Source of the DNA: Monilinia fructicola
Taxonomy: Eukaryota > Ascomycota > Leotiomycetes > Helotiales > Sclerotiniaceae
Reading direction: 5' to 3'
DNA length: 64,000 nucleotides
NCBI GenBank assembly: GCA_008692225.1
Contig: VICG01000002.1
Span: 3,081,001 to 3,145,000 of the forward strand
Positions 1-12,039 of the stretch are shown here, piece after piece. Each line of letters begins with the position of its first letter. Positions within the stretch are counted from its first letter, which is position 1. Below the pieces are notes generated by a model. That model was not told the origin of the DNA, searched no databases, and saw only the letters and a program-made list of their open reading frames with translations. Both the position numbers and the translations under genes were made by a program.

Positions 1-2744
1 TTTCAAAGCATTCGGTCAATAATGGCACTTGACTATCCTGTCCAAAGACTGCCAACCCAGAATAAGTTGGTGGGATCGTTTGTTCTCGAAGCTCCTGCGC
101 TGACGGAGGAGTGAGTCTCATTGGTATAGCAACTGCAAATGTGCCACTCTTTCGATTGATTGCCAAATGCATCATCTCCATCTTTTGTATAATATGCATG
201 CGTGTGATAGATTTGTATAGCTTCAAGCTATATCTCAATTGGTCCGAAACCAAATCATGTACACGTATTGAATCAGATAGAGTTATAAGATCTCTACCTA
301 AGATCTCCATAGCCACAATGCTACCTTCAAACAAGCCGTGTTGTGAAGCTGTGATAAAACCCTGCTCAGGGTCGATCATGTGAACCGTTCCGTTTTGGCC
401 AAGTGCTGCAGCTAGTATCGAGCCATCATCCGCGAACGCTAAGGCGCCGTTATATGGCGTGCTACGCACGTAGTCATCGGTAAGCTCAGATTTCATGAGT
501 TGGATCTCATGCTGACAGTGCCAGTTCTTGAGTGCGTTGCCCTTTCCATCCTTGACTGAAATACCATCTCGTTTTCGAGTTTTTGGTACCCAGGTACGCA
601 CCACACTGTCTTCTCCAATTGTAGAGAATCTCAAGGAGCTAGGATCTGTGGCGAGGCCTAGAATTTGGCCTGCTCCAGGTGCGGAATCACTTGCTGTATG
701 AGGAGTGTTGATTCGTGAGATCAACTCCCATGTCTGGCTAGTCTCTTTCCACTGCCAAAACTTCAAACATATTTCGCGTCTTAACTTAAGCTCGGCAAAG
801 GGGTTTGTGGCTTGATGCTGAACAAAATCGAGATCAGCATGAGATGGAGTCCACTCGTCAACAGTTGCTAGCCAAAGTCCATCATGTGACTTTTGGATAT
901 GGGTGACTCTGGGTTCCGTGATTGGAAGTGCAGTAGGTGCCTCATTAATATTGGTAACATTCGTTCTTGCAAGAGCTTGCTTTGACACATTATGCCCAGC
1001 ACCGAGGTCGTATGTTTGCAAGAACGCACAATTCCTCACCGGAGCTTCGTAAAATGGTACTTCTGGAGTCTGCCCAACACCAAGGAACAAGTGAGAGGGG
1101 TTCGAAGAACTAATGACGGCAGGCGTTCGCTGTACGACGTGAAATTTGTAGTAATGAGATTTGGCTCTCTGCACTTCATCTTCTTGAGGTTCGGCATACT
1201 GAGTAACGCTAGCTTGGATGCCAGCGAAGTTTGCAGTTGGTTCCAATTCGGCGGTAGACAACACCATAGCAGAGTTGTCAGCAAGCTGGATACCGTATGA
1301 AGATCCTGAAGGAGACACGACCACGTTGAGAATAGTTGATGTCATGTGAGGCAAGAACTGCTTCTTCCCGGTATCCAATTGCCAAAGTACGAGCACTGTT
1401 TCGCTACCTCCGGATATAATGTAGTTTCCTGTCATCAAAGTCAGTTCAAGCAAGTTAGGTAGTGAAACATGGTTAATCAACGTACCGTCTAGGGACCACT
1501 TCACTGTCTGAACACCTTTTCGGTGCCAATGTAATTTTGCTGGCACAAGGTTAATCATGGAAGCGTAGCTTTTATTCTCCGATTGTATGAGATTGCCTAG
1601 TAAGTCCCGATGCAGGAATATAACACCCCTCGAATCACCAACTACGACATCGACGACTGGTATCTTTTTTGGTATATTTCTGTCATCGGTACTTGTTCTA
1701 GGGGACACTCGTGCATCCAAGGACATTATGGTGCTTGTCGAATCGAAGACACGGAAAACGTATCTAACTTTGTCGGTGGTATCAAAGTCCAAATTTCGAA
1801 CATGGCCGAGTAAAACGCTTTTTCCAGAAGCTGCAAGAAGTACAGAACCCCCATGAGCAGTTTTCAAGTAGTTAATAGGCGTCTTTGATGTATATATGGT
1901 TCTTGCGACTGTTTGGATGGGCGAGTCAGGTTGGGTCAGTTCGTTCGCAGTAATTCGCCAGCCGCCGTCCTTCCTGACCTCGGTCGTGAACACTACATCT
2001 CTTCGTCGCCCAGCAGAAATCATAGAGGCAACAGTCATATGTATGCAGCCAGTCGACGAAATTTTCCAGGATTGATCATTGCCAGCTCCCGTAGTCCAGT
2101 CCAGACGGTATATGGCTCCATCGGATAGAGCTACCCAAACAATGTTGGAATCAGTGGGCGAGAATTTGTATGCGACAATGTGAGCAAAAGTGTGTTTCGA
2201 ATGGTCAAATCTGATCGTTCGAGTGAGGAGCGAATCAGAAGTTGAGTAAACAAGAAGGCTCATTCGGTTTGCTAAGATCAGATATCTTGCTTCAGGTCAG
2301 TAATGGAGTCTGTTGCAAAGAAGAAACAATGACCTACTTCTCATCTTCTGAAAAGATAGGATCTGCATCGATCATACGGCCGCCAACAGGTTCGGAAATT
2401 CTCCAACTTTGATCTTTCACTGGTTTGGGGGCCTGCGGAATTTTCTTTTCCCAAATTTCCTTCTTCGGCTTCAACCCTTGGTTTACCTGCGAATCTACTG
2501 CTTGTGATGGCACATCCTCAAAAAGATCCTCAAAATTAATGACCTCTGTTGTGTCTAACTCATCGTGTGCGCCATTGACCTGGGCCAATTCTTTTCCCTT
2601 ACCCAGCGCTTCGAAAATGTCAAATCCGCCATTGCTCTGGCCAAACTTCGTAGAAGAGTCCGCGGATTCCAAGGTAGATTTGGATCGTTTTGGAATATCC
2701 GCTACCTCTGCCTGGCCTCTTTTGCGCTTCAATACTGAAGTCAT
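1..2744 (-). CDS. NAN1: U3 snoRNP WD-repeat protein Utp17/Nan1 (WDR75-like), C-terminus cut by window edge
   Basis: Two exons are visible: 2338-2744 (about 136 codons) and 2285 down to 1, open to the window edge. The 52-nt intron 2286-2337 has donor GTAGGT, branch TACTGAC and acceptor CAAG, and it joins GAA-GAT-GAG-AA to A-TAT-CTG in frame. The first exon is lysine-rich and acidic. The second carries WD40-type blades, including SGGSETVLVLWQLDTGKKQF and the following P-H-M-T-S-T-I-L-N-V-V-V-S-P stretch, which I recognise as characteristic of WDR75/Utp17. About 897 residues are present, close to the roughly 900 expected, so only a short tail should be missing. Family role: member of the t-UTP subcomplex of the small-subunit processome, supporting rDNA transcription and early 18S pre-rRNA processing in the nucleolus. 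It is divergent from RPB10. Confidence 0.88.
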
Positions 2745-2971
2745 GGCGTGGTTGGCAAAAAGATCTTGTCAAGTTAAAGAGTTCACTGTTGAAATTAGCT
2801 TGAGCTTTTTTTATTTTTTACTTTAGCGCGGTAGATAACGTACCTACTAGGTAGCGATAAAGAAAAAAAAGGTTTCGCCTCACGCGAAGAACTTCAACTC
2901 ACCCAAAATCTCGTCAACCACAACATCAGCATCCATCGCAGACCTTTATATCAACGTCTACGTTCATCAAA
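2745..2971. promoter_or_regulatory. Divergent promoter between NAN1 and RPB10
   Basis: Only 227 bp separate the two start codons, which face away from each other, so both transcription units must be driven from this interval or from within each other. It contains a T-rich tract near 2805-2825, an A-rich tract near 2860-2870 and the near-palindrome ACCTACTAGGT around 2841-2851. No TATA box is obvious. The two products are a pre-rRNA/Pol I-linked factor and a subunit shared by all three nuclear RNA polymerases, so shared ribosome-biogenesis control is plausible but inferred. Confidence 0.6.
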
Positions 2972-3421
2972 ATGATTATTCCAGTTCGTTGTTTCTCTTG
3001 CGGAAAGGTAAATTACGGTAAATGGTTTTTACAGGAATTATGCGCTGACCGCTCACACAGGTTACCGGAGACATCTGGGAGCGATATGTCAAGCTCATTG
3101 ATGAGGGAGTCAACGACGGGTCAGACACAATTGCGCACATTTCTCATCATACTGTATACTAATATGCTTTTTAGTGATGCTATGGATGAGCTCACCCTAA
3201 AGAGATATTGTTGTCGTCGCATGATTATGACCCACGTCGACCTTATCGAGAAACTTCTTCGGTACGAAACATCACTCCTAACATTGTGGCGGAGGAACAA
3301 AGAAATTGAGAGGATCTTATTTTATCTTTGATCACGTTATGGGGTTTGATTATTTACTGAACAACTTGCTAGATACAACCCCGCGGAACGCGATGCTAAG
3401 AAGGCCGCCTTGAACGGTTAG
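2972..3421 (+). CDS. RPB10: DNA-directed RNA polymerases I, II and III subunit RPABC5 (Rpb10)
   Basis: Four exons, 2972-3007, 3061-3119, 3175-3261 and 3373-3421, splice to a 76-residue protein. Phases agree at every junction (AAG|GTT, GG|T, CG|A). The protein starts [12 protein letters not shown] and contains LKRYCCRRM and [14 protein letters not shown]. These are the family signatures, including the CxxC...CC zinc-binding set (Cys7, Cys10 and the CC pair near 44-45). Rpb10 is a small zinc-binding assembly subunit common to RNA polymerases I, II and III. The length matches yeast and human (about 67-76). Introns are 53, 55 and 111 nt, so three introns interrupt a 228-nt coding sequence. The unspliced frame read from 2972 to 3331 is not the product. 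Confidence 0.97.
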
Positions 3422-6400
3422 GTTAAATCTATCGAACGACCTTCTGCTCGTATAATCCTCGATTCAGATAGTCTCAATTGTTGGCTGGCAACTCAAGACT
3501 TGATCGGAAGGCGCGATATGCGAATAAACGATAGTGTGGTGATCGGAGAAGGGAACAGATGGTATAGGCGTTGATTGGAGGTTGGAATCCAAATGCTGCA
3601 GATTTTGGCGTGGGCGTTTTAGGGCTACACCCAACGGTGCTTGGTGTACATTGAGCATTTACGAGCGGTGCTACTTTTCAACCCAGAGGAGTGGAGAGAT
3701 AATATTCGGGACTCAAATATCGGATTTCCAAAACCAAGGATCGTTTCCAACATATCCAACACAATACAAGAGTGGTGCATTGTTGCTTGTTTTTGTTTTT
3801 ATTTATTTTCATACTATCAGACGCCAAAGGTAACACTTGATTCCTGGGAAAAGTTTGTCCCAAGGAACTGGTTCTCTTATTATGCATGTACAACGCATAC
3901 AATTTGAGCCGGTCTGATATATTGATGTGGAGTGCACTTGAATCTGACAAGCCGCTAACAAGAAATTGCAATATTCACGGGCAAGAGCTTACGTTACCAA
4001 GAAGAATTGTAGATTTTCATAGGATCAATAATCGACGAGTGGCATTTTATAAGCCTCATGCAATGCAGGAATTGAAAAAATTTGGCGTGTCCATAAGGCT
4101 AGAAGCGGTGGAGCAATGTTGGTGGAAACTTTCCTCAAGCTTTGTCGGGTCTTATTCGATTCCGATCGATAAGTTGTCAAAGTACGAGAAACTCGTTGAA
4201 TCAGGGTGGGGGAATACCTAGAGAGTTGGAATTAAACCAAGCCTTGCAATTGTCTGAAGGGAGAAGAAACTTTTTGACACAGGAGACCCGAGCCGCCCAT
4301 CATAGGCTCCGAGGGGATCGACAAAAGACCAGGATATACTTCATATTTTTATCGACGGAAAATGGCCACCAGATAGAGAACATTGTTCCGTGTAGCCAGT
4401 CTAGACTATCCGTCCTGCTTCATGTTTGTGCATTTATCTCTTTGAATGAGGATGACCGGCCGACCGTCTAACTGACCTGAAAGCCATTCCCGTGGTTTCG
4501 GATTTGCTTATTAGCCTATCATGAAGAACCCAACATCGATAACCGTCTTCGTAATAAGTCCATCATGATTAATAACAGAAGCCATCGATAGGCATTGATA
4601 TGATAGACCCAACTGTCCGGTCTATAACACAACTGTTAAATTAATTGTCAATGTTTGTTCTTGACACTTTATGCTGCCCCCTAGCCTCCCCCCCTTCATT
4701 GCCTCTCCCACATTGGATTTATGAGCAACAAGACATGATACAGGATGCGATGCGTCAAATGTTGGCGAGTATGTTTCCTGTACATGAATCAAGGGATGGA
4801 TGACCTTCCCATCTATACGGAATAGAATATGGGATAATCTGAAATGAGTTGTTGCTGGCCAGCGAGGACCCTACCTAGCAGGCTAGTATGTATACACCTG
4901 TGAATTCTCATGTTTCGAATTGGGATGTGCCTCCCATCTTTCCATCTATTCCGGCCGGATAAGAGGAATAGACATGCCAGTCATGCATCGACTCATTGTA
5001 CGTACTGAGGACTATCTAGGTAGGTCGGCAGGTAGGTAGATGCCAAATATACTCGGTTATGTGTTCACCATGGTTGAAGTTGTATGATATTGTATGTAAA
5101 AGGATATCTAGAAGACAAGTTGTAAGCGCCCGTCAATCTTATAGCCCGCATATATGTATATGCAAGCGGGGGGTGGGATCAAAAGACATGGATTGACGCG
5201 TATCATTGGCTGAAATGGAAATCTACCTGCATGAGGAATCATGATGAGACCTGGTAAATTATATAGAACGGCGTTAGACTCATTCATGAGGTCGATGATA
5301 TGATGATACCAGCCTATTGTGGGATTGTTTATGATTGATTCTTATCCTCTTTGGGATGATATTGCATATCCATCCGCAGCCATAGGTACATTCCATTTTG
5401 TATGTTGTAGCTTCATTTGCGACGCGAACAGGACGGACGAGAGAAGCAAAGATTTCGTTTGTTTTTGTAACCTATACAGCTGGAGAGCACAATGCACATC
5501 CATGGATACCTAGGTACATGCATACATGCATGCATCCATCCATCCATCCATCCATCCATCAATACAATATTTATTCTTCGCGACAGCAATAAGGATAATG
5601 GTTTGAAATAACATGAGATAATACAAAACAATAATATATTAATATCTGATTTTATATTCGTAACGCGAAAAGAAAGAAAGGAAGAAAAACATCAAACAAA
5701 ACATCCCACTCCTTCTCCTTCTCCTTCTCCTTCCTATTATCTTCGTCTCCTCTCTTCTCTCCCCTCCTGTCCCCTCCCTTGCTGCCCCCTCCCCTCCTCT
5801 CCCCTCTGCTCTTCTCTTATTCGTACTCATCGAGTAAACAAACATCATTCAATCCCCATCCCCATCCTCACCTCATCCTCTTGGTCTACTCTGTACGCAT
5901 CCACCTTCTTTCTCTTCACATCCTCGCTCGAATCTTTCCCCACAAGGAAAATCACCCCCGCTGATGCCCACGCGCGTCGAAACAAACTCGCATACAAAAA
6001 ACGGAAAAAAAAAACAAGAAGGACTACTGGGCACTTTGATACCTCCAGGGCTATTTAACCATTCCCAAAAGGAGTGACCTGGCGGCACAGCGCTTCTTGT
6101 CATCAAAACGTACCAATCTACCTAATTAGTTCCTACCTACCTACTTACTTCCCTACTTCCCTACCTCCCTGCCTCCCTACCTCCCGACCTACCGAACCCT
6201 CCCTAGTAAGTACAGAGTAGTCCACGGGTATTCAAAGGTATCATCTACTTTTTCTAAACCTTAGCTACCAACTCACTCACTCACTATCTTTTCTCTGGAT
6301 CTGGATCTGAGCGTATAATATTTGTTATTATTTTTGGCTACACGCATCCACTCATTCTACTAAACTCTTTTGCAATTAGAACTATAATTCTTTTATTAAT

Positions 6401-6706
6401 ATTCCCTCGTGGCGCCAGCACTTCCCACTACCTACTTATTAGACTTCGAAGAATTCCACAGACTGGAATTTGGAACTTCTTGATCGGCGCCAGAGCTTGC
6501 CTCCATCCAGCCTCAGCTCCCGCACCTTTCGACCCACTCCAACGTCTCTAGCTGTGAGGAGTGGTAACCCCTCCCAGACTTGGCGTTGTAAGCATTACCA
6601 TTTCTTCTTCCTTTATACTTGAGTGTCGAGGTCCCGCCTAGGCAGTATTCCACGAGAGCAGGACAAGCTTCGTATCTTTTTGTTGTAGCCTGACACTACC
6701 ACAAAC
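3422..6706. other. Long intergenic region: RPB10 3' flank and leader of the 6707 gene
   Basis: Open frames here (for example 3886-4221 and 4142-4471, plus strand) overlap each other in different frames and show no recognisable domain or intron pattern. I treat them as chance. Visible structure is repetitive: (CATC)n at about 5532-5560 preceded by CATGCA steps, a pyrimidine-rich block with (CTCCTT)n at 5710-5733 running to about 5815, and CCTACCTACC-type steps around 6121-6190. A perfect TACCTAGGTA palindrome lies at 5507-5516. The last several hundred bases before 6707 are pyrimidine-rich and probably include promoter and 5' UTR of the next gene. Confidence 0.6.
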
Positions 6707-9182
6707 ATGGCAGTTGAAAGTCCATTGCTTGCCTCACCCGCCAACGTCATGTCGGCCATCTCTCCTTATACAGATTTCTCTCTATCACCCTGTTCTCCCT
6801 CAATTCAAAAATCCCCATACTACCAATCGCTGTATGTAGCACCGTTTCAAAAACCGACCATGCTAATAATATTATACAGGTCCGCGCAAAATTACTCGGG
6901 CTCCACTCTCCAACCTACTCATATTGAGGACGGTCTCTCTCCTGCCAGCGCGCATCTACTCAGTCCAATGAGTGATATGGTTGGACCTTCGCCGGTGACC
7001 TCGAATGGCACTACAACTACCGATATTGAAGATGAGGTGGCAGACGAAGCAATGAATCACGAAGATGTCCCTAGAGCGGACTCGCAAGCTACGGTCGGTG
7101 CTCTGCCAAACTTGGAAGCACCTTTGCTAATATATAAATAGTTGAAAAGACTTAGCACAAACTTAGCGGAGGAGTTTCGTGCTTCTATTGAGGATGAGTC
7201 TGTCTCAGTCATCCATGCCCCCGAGGGCTACTCAAAATTTGTGAGGCAATAGAGCTACGAGATGAAGACTTGATGGCTGATGCAATACAGCTGTTCAGTG
7301 ATGCGACCCCGGTACAATCTGCGAAAGCACTTTTGGATCGTTCGACACCAACTCCATATCAACAGTCAAGAAGCTCAAGAAGTAGCTCAAAGACCAGTCC
7401 ACGTACCAGTCCTAAAATCAATCAGAAGGCCAGCCCGAGAACCAGCCCGAGAACCAGTCCGAGAGTCAGTCCGAAGGCGAGTCCATATACAAGCCCAGGA
7501 ATGAGCACAGACAGTTTTGAGGTTGCTGAGCATGCCAACAAAGTAGAACAACCCCTCTGCACACAAAATCGATAATCTAACAAACAATACAGTCTATCGA
7601 GCCCAGTCTAGTCTCACCTCCACCAATCTCTACAGATATAAGACCGATTCAGTTCGGGTTGGAGAATCAAACACCTAGAGCACAAACTCGCCAAGAAGTC
7701 GAATCGTTTTCGGAAGAAAGACGACCGTCTCGACCAAGCAGTCTTGAAGGTACGGCCGAAGAAGAAGATATGAAGATGTCTTACTCACTTGATGTAGGAA
7801 TTCCCGAAGAATTACCCAAGGATTTCTCTGAGGACGATTTTGATGCTCGCACGGTCCACAATGCGGATGAGGAGATATTAGCCCTGAAAACAGCTCTTAA
7901 TGAATGCTGGACTCTGTGCAACACATTAGCAAGTCTTAGTTCTATCCACCGTGAAAGGATATTTAGCTTTTCTGGATCCGGTGATGCTCATGAAAAAGCC
8001 TGGAAATGTTGTTGGAGGCTGTGTAAGAAATTATACGACAGTCGTGACGAAGACCATGAGTCTCATGTTAGACCAACACTCGATTTGTGTAGAGACTTCT
8101 GCCAATCTCTATTCGATGTCCGCCAAAAGAAAGATGAGATAGCAGATTCAGTTTTGAGGGTCAGTTTCGAATTGAACAATCACTTATACAACACACACGA
8201 TCGGACTTTGCCCGAAGCTTTCCGGGAAAGAACATTGGACTTTTATATAACTTTATGCCATCGTCTCATGAAACAAAGAAGTGAACTTGCTGAGGAAACA
8301 GATGCTCTTCTTCGTGCTTGTTGGAGCTTGGCCGAAATGCTCTTCAGCCTCCGACAAAATAGAAGAGAAGGAAAGATGGCAGATGAGGAGCTTCTTGGGT
8401 CTGCTGTTCAAGCTTGCTGGGAATTGTGTGACCTCTTCCGAGAAGGTTGGACACAAGTCCGCCCTGAAAGAGGTACACCTCGTCCATCCCAAACTACTTT
8501 CAGATCACCATCCGACCAAATGTCCCGCTCCTCACATACCAAGTCTAGTAGCCTAGCTTCGTTATCAGAGACTCCCGAGGAACATCCACCGACCCGATAC
8601 ATTATCTTACCTGAAACTCCAACGACCGACTTCGAAGATACTCCTATCACACCCGAGGAAGACTCGCCGAGTGTTCCAAACATAATGGTTTTGGGTTCGG
8701 AGAGACCACCACGATGGTCTTCTGCCGCTTCTTCACTTTCTGGGTATTCTCAAGAAAGTGGTGCCAGTACGGTGACCAATGGGAATCAACCTGAGGATCT
8801 CAATTTGACACGACTCAAAATACTGATCCTGAAAGCTTCAATGAATGTAGGATATTCAAGAACTGCGGTTTCTTCCACAGGGTCGCCCCTGACACTTCAG
8901 AATTTTGTCAAGGCACTACCAACTGGATCTTTTGGCTCATTGCCTGCACACGCGACTCTACTTTCATCATATCGAACTCTAGTATTGAGTGATCCTACTT
9001 TCAGAAACCCAAGTTCGCTGCCTCTTCCAGGGAAAAAGGTCTCGGCGCCGGATCTTGCCAAGAGTGTTAGTTGGATGATGAGAGCCGGGCAGTACACATT
9101 CTTGAAAGATCTGTTTAGAATGGTATTTGGCTTCCGCATTGATGAAGCTGATTCTCGAAAGAACGTCAGTATCTCAGTATGA
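6707..9182 (+). CDS. Conserved fungal protein of unknown function with TSPR repeats and a helical Cys/Trp-rich core
   Basis: Proposed exons are 6707-6831, 6880-7093, 7142-7240, 7291-7542 and 7593-9182, giving about 759 residues. Introns of 48-50 nt have donors GTATGT, GTCGGT, GTGAGG and GTAGAA and acceptors ending TACAG or ATAG, and all phases agree. The N-terminal third is Ser/Pro-rich and low complexity, with tandem TSPR/ASPR units encoded at about 7381-7500. The folded core (about 7860-8450) is rich in spaced Leu/Cys/Trp (NECWTLCNTL, KCCWRLCKKL, RACWSLAEML, QACWELCDLF), a repeated helical pattern around Cys-Trp. A conserved-looking C-terminal block (about 8880-9170) includes SVSWMMRAGQYTFLKDLF. 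I do not recognise a named family. Intron 4 is doubtful: reading through it from about 7224 gives a coherent coding frame (LRDEDLMADAIQLF), which would instead imply a 1-nt loss in the C5 run at 7218-7222. Confidence 0.72.
7381..7500 (+). repeat. Coding minisatellite: tandem TSPR/ASPR-type units
   Basis: A run of roughly ten imperfect 12-15 nt units of the form ACCAGTCC(G/A)(A/C)GA encodes alternating Thr/Ala-Ser-Pro-Arg/Lys. It lies in the disordered N-terminal half of the 6707-9182 protein. Ser-Pro steps of this type are typical proline-directed kinase sites; that is an inference. Repeat number is likely variable between strains. Confidence 0.7.
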
Positions 9183-12039
9183 GGAGGAGATTATTGTCAT
9201 GAACAAAAAGTGATGAGCACCATACTTGCTCCTATACTTGCCAAGTTGAACTCTTTCCGTTCACCCTCAGGCGGTTCAGGCTTCTATGTTGGATATTTCA
9301 AGTTACGAAATACGATTTTGTCATAAAAAATTCAGTAAATGCCATTGATGCAAATAACGGGATTGTCGGACGGTCATAATGTCCCAAAAATGTCATTGTC
9401 ACTGCCACACCATATCTTGTGTCTATGGCGATGTTGGGTGCAGCCTAACACTACTTAGGATCTTTTTTACATGCCTTGTCCTTTCGATGGGTATCGTAAC
9501 ACGAATTGCACGAAATCGAAATCGATATTAACGTTATTGGGAACTTGGGAGGCTTTTCTTTATTTCTCTTTTGATACCCTTGCTGTAAGGTGTTGTGGCG
9601 CGACAATGAAATGCTTTTTTCTTCGCCTCGCTGGTAGGATAGTTGATGATTGGGGTTTTTCTTTTATATATTAACTTTTATATATTTCAAGATTTATACC
9701 ATATTTACTCCTTAGAGTTTTCCCAGCGTCGCCTTTTAACATTCTCTTCATCTCTCTTTTCCATGAACCAGCACTTCACTCTCTCCCTGCCGCTCTATAT
9801 TGCAAGTATCGTGAATTCTGATAACCCTTTCCTGCACTCTCCGGCGAATATTGATCAACTTTGACAATATTAATGACAACTGGAAGTTAACTTTAGAAAC
9901 CATGCATGCAGAACACATCACATTACACTATAAACAAAATCACAATCACGTTGCATCTTACTATGTTTTATGTCGGATTGAAGCGACCAATAGGGAGCGA
10001 CGTGGCTTTTTTCCATGATCGGGCTCAAGCTCACAACCAGGATTTATTTGTGGCAGCCAAAAATAGCGACGGGAACAGTGACCTAATAGGACACATACAA
10101 CGTTAAGCGAGGTCCACCCCACCCCCAGTAGCCGCCGGAGTCTTGAGGATACGGCGCCTTGGGAGTCGGGACGGATGATTCTTCAGTTCTCTTTCTTCAT
10201 CGTTGCTCCGTCGGTCCTGCGAGTTTGGCGGGCCCTCCCTCGGATTATCGTGTTGTTTCTCTTGCTCCTTTGGTTGGTGGGGGGTATTGGGGTATTGAGG
10301 TATTGTGGCATTGTGGCATTGTGGCATCGGATCGGGGTGGGTAGGGTAGGGTAGGGTAGGGTGGGGTGGGGCACGGATTCGAAGGGACTTTTGATGGGTT
10401 GGTACGTACTTTGTCTACGTGAGATGAGATGAGATGAGATGATATGACTGGTTGCGGCTTGGAGTGGTTTGGCCTGGTTTGTTTTTATTTTATCTGTTGT
10501 GATTTGAGTTTCCGGTTGTTTCCTTGCATGTTCTGGTCTTGGAGGTGGTGGTTCGTGGGTGGGAGTGGGAGTGGTAGGTCATCGTTACGGAGCGAGGACG
10601 TATCGCACGGTACGTCCCTTCCTATATCATCTTACCGTCCATCCATCCATCCCTCCCATCTTCCACTCAAGTTAGTGTCGCGTTATCTGTATCGCGACGT
10701 TTTGAGAATAGCTAGGAAGGTAGGTAGGGAGGTAGGTATTCCAATCCCAATCCCAATCCCTAGCGTAGAACCTTCATTCGGAGTTATATGCCCTATGCCA
10801 TGTATGTGGAGATTGAGTGAGTGAGTGCTGAAAGGATGTTTATTGATTGTGGTAGAGATCGATTGGTGGATGGATGGATGGATGGATGGATAGATAGATG
10901 CCAGCCCAGTGCGGGATGCGATTTATGATTATGATTATGATTATGATTATTGTTTTTATTATTATTATTATCATCATCATCATTAGAGGATTCGTTGCGT
11001 AGGTAGCTAGGTAGGTACTTCCTGGTATTCCCTGGATTTCACTAGATTTCACTCGTCTCTTTCTCATTGCGTCTAGAATGTCACTCGTGTTCACGTAGCG
11101 GGAATGTGAGTTGGGATGGGACGGGGTATAAACAATTAAGTGTTTTGATGTCTTAAGTTTTTTTTTTCTGGTTTCTGTATACTGCTTACTCGGAACGCTA
11201 TTTGTGAGGGATGAGCGGGCTAGCTAGTCAGGCAGCTATGAGGGATGGTAAGGTTAAGGTTAAGGTTAAGGTTAAATGGCATAGCGTTTGGGGTGTTGAA
11301 TGTGGAGGATGCGGAATGAGAGAACGTCACGCTTAGATGATGTTTTCGGGGTGGTTCGTTTTGTGGATTTTTGGGTAGGTAATTGTCTTTTTTTGGTATT
11401 GTCTGGAGTTCGTTCTCTGGGCCCGTTTGGCTATCTTCTTCTTTTTGAGATTGGGTCGGGGCGGGTATGCGGTGTGTGCATTGATTGATATTAGGGGGAT
11501 GTTTGTTGTGTGAGGGTTCATTCGTAAGTTGGAGTGGTTCTCTGGTGTGGAAGTGAGTATGGATATTTGCGTTTATTGCGCAGGCTGAAGAATCGGGTTG
11601 TCTGGGATTGAGATGCGTGGTGATGATGCGAGATGCTGGAACAGTGATACGGATTTGGGTATTGTGAATTGGGGTATTGTGTGGTGATATTCTGCGCTGA
11701 GGTTTTGTTTTGTTGCGTTGTCCAAATGTGAGTTGGGGGACATTGTGTTACTGGGATGAAACTGTAGGAGGAATAATATGGTGGGTATAGTATGATATGA
11801 TGTCTGTCAATCAACGATCGAGACTTTGATGGAATGGTCTGAGGAATGATGACATTTCGTGTGTGATAATGCTTGGTAATGCATAATGTGTTTATTTCCG
11901 TCGTAAACTGACATATCACCAGGTAGCTCACAATCTCCTGGAGCAAAGAGTTGAAAATATCGAGTCGGGTCTGAAGCGAAAATCTCGGCGTTGATTGCCT
12001 CGAAACCAAAGTTAACGTGGCAAGATAGCAACGCTGTCT
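9183..12039. other. Intergenic region rich in simple repeats
   Basis: No supportable gene. It contains a GGGTA array (10334-10372), (GAGAT)n at about 10420-10445, (GGAT)n at about 10867-10892, a GATTAT/ATT/CAT compound repeat at about 10920-10983 and a GGTTAA array at about 11249-11275. It also holds several GGTAGGTA clusters (about 10711-10740, 10999-11020). Open frames at 10444-10824 and 11518-12009 are composed of these repeats or of shadow frames and carry no domain. The last part (about 11880-12039) is probably the NPR2 3' UTR. Confidence 0.6.
10334..10372 (+). repeat. GGGTA pentamer array (G-quadruplex-capable)
   Basis: About six GGGTA units plus GGGGT variants lie consecutively on the plus strand. 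G3 runs are separated by TA, which meets the G3+N1-7 quadruplex rule. A second, longer array of the same unit is at 23142-23182. The unit is a telomere-like TTAGGG lacking one T, but nothing nearby suggests a telomere. Confidence 0.75.

Noticed and set aside
3886..4471. Two overlapping plus-strand open frames downstream of RPB10
   Set aside because: They overlap in different frames, have no domain-like pattern, no splice continuity and sit where a 3' UTR is expected.
11249..11275. Interstitial telomere (GGTTAA repeat)
   Set aside because: The unit is GGTTAA, not TTAGGG, and only about four copies occur.
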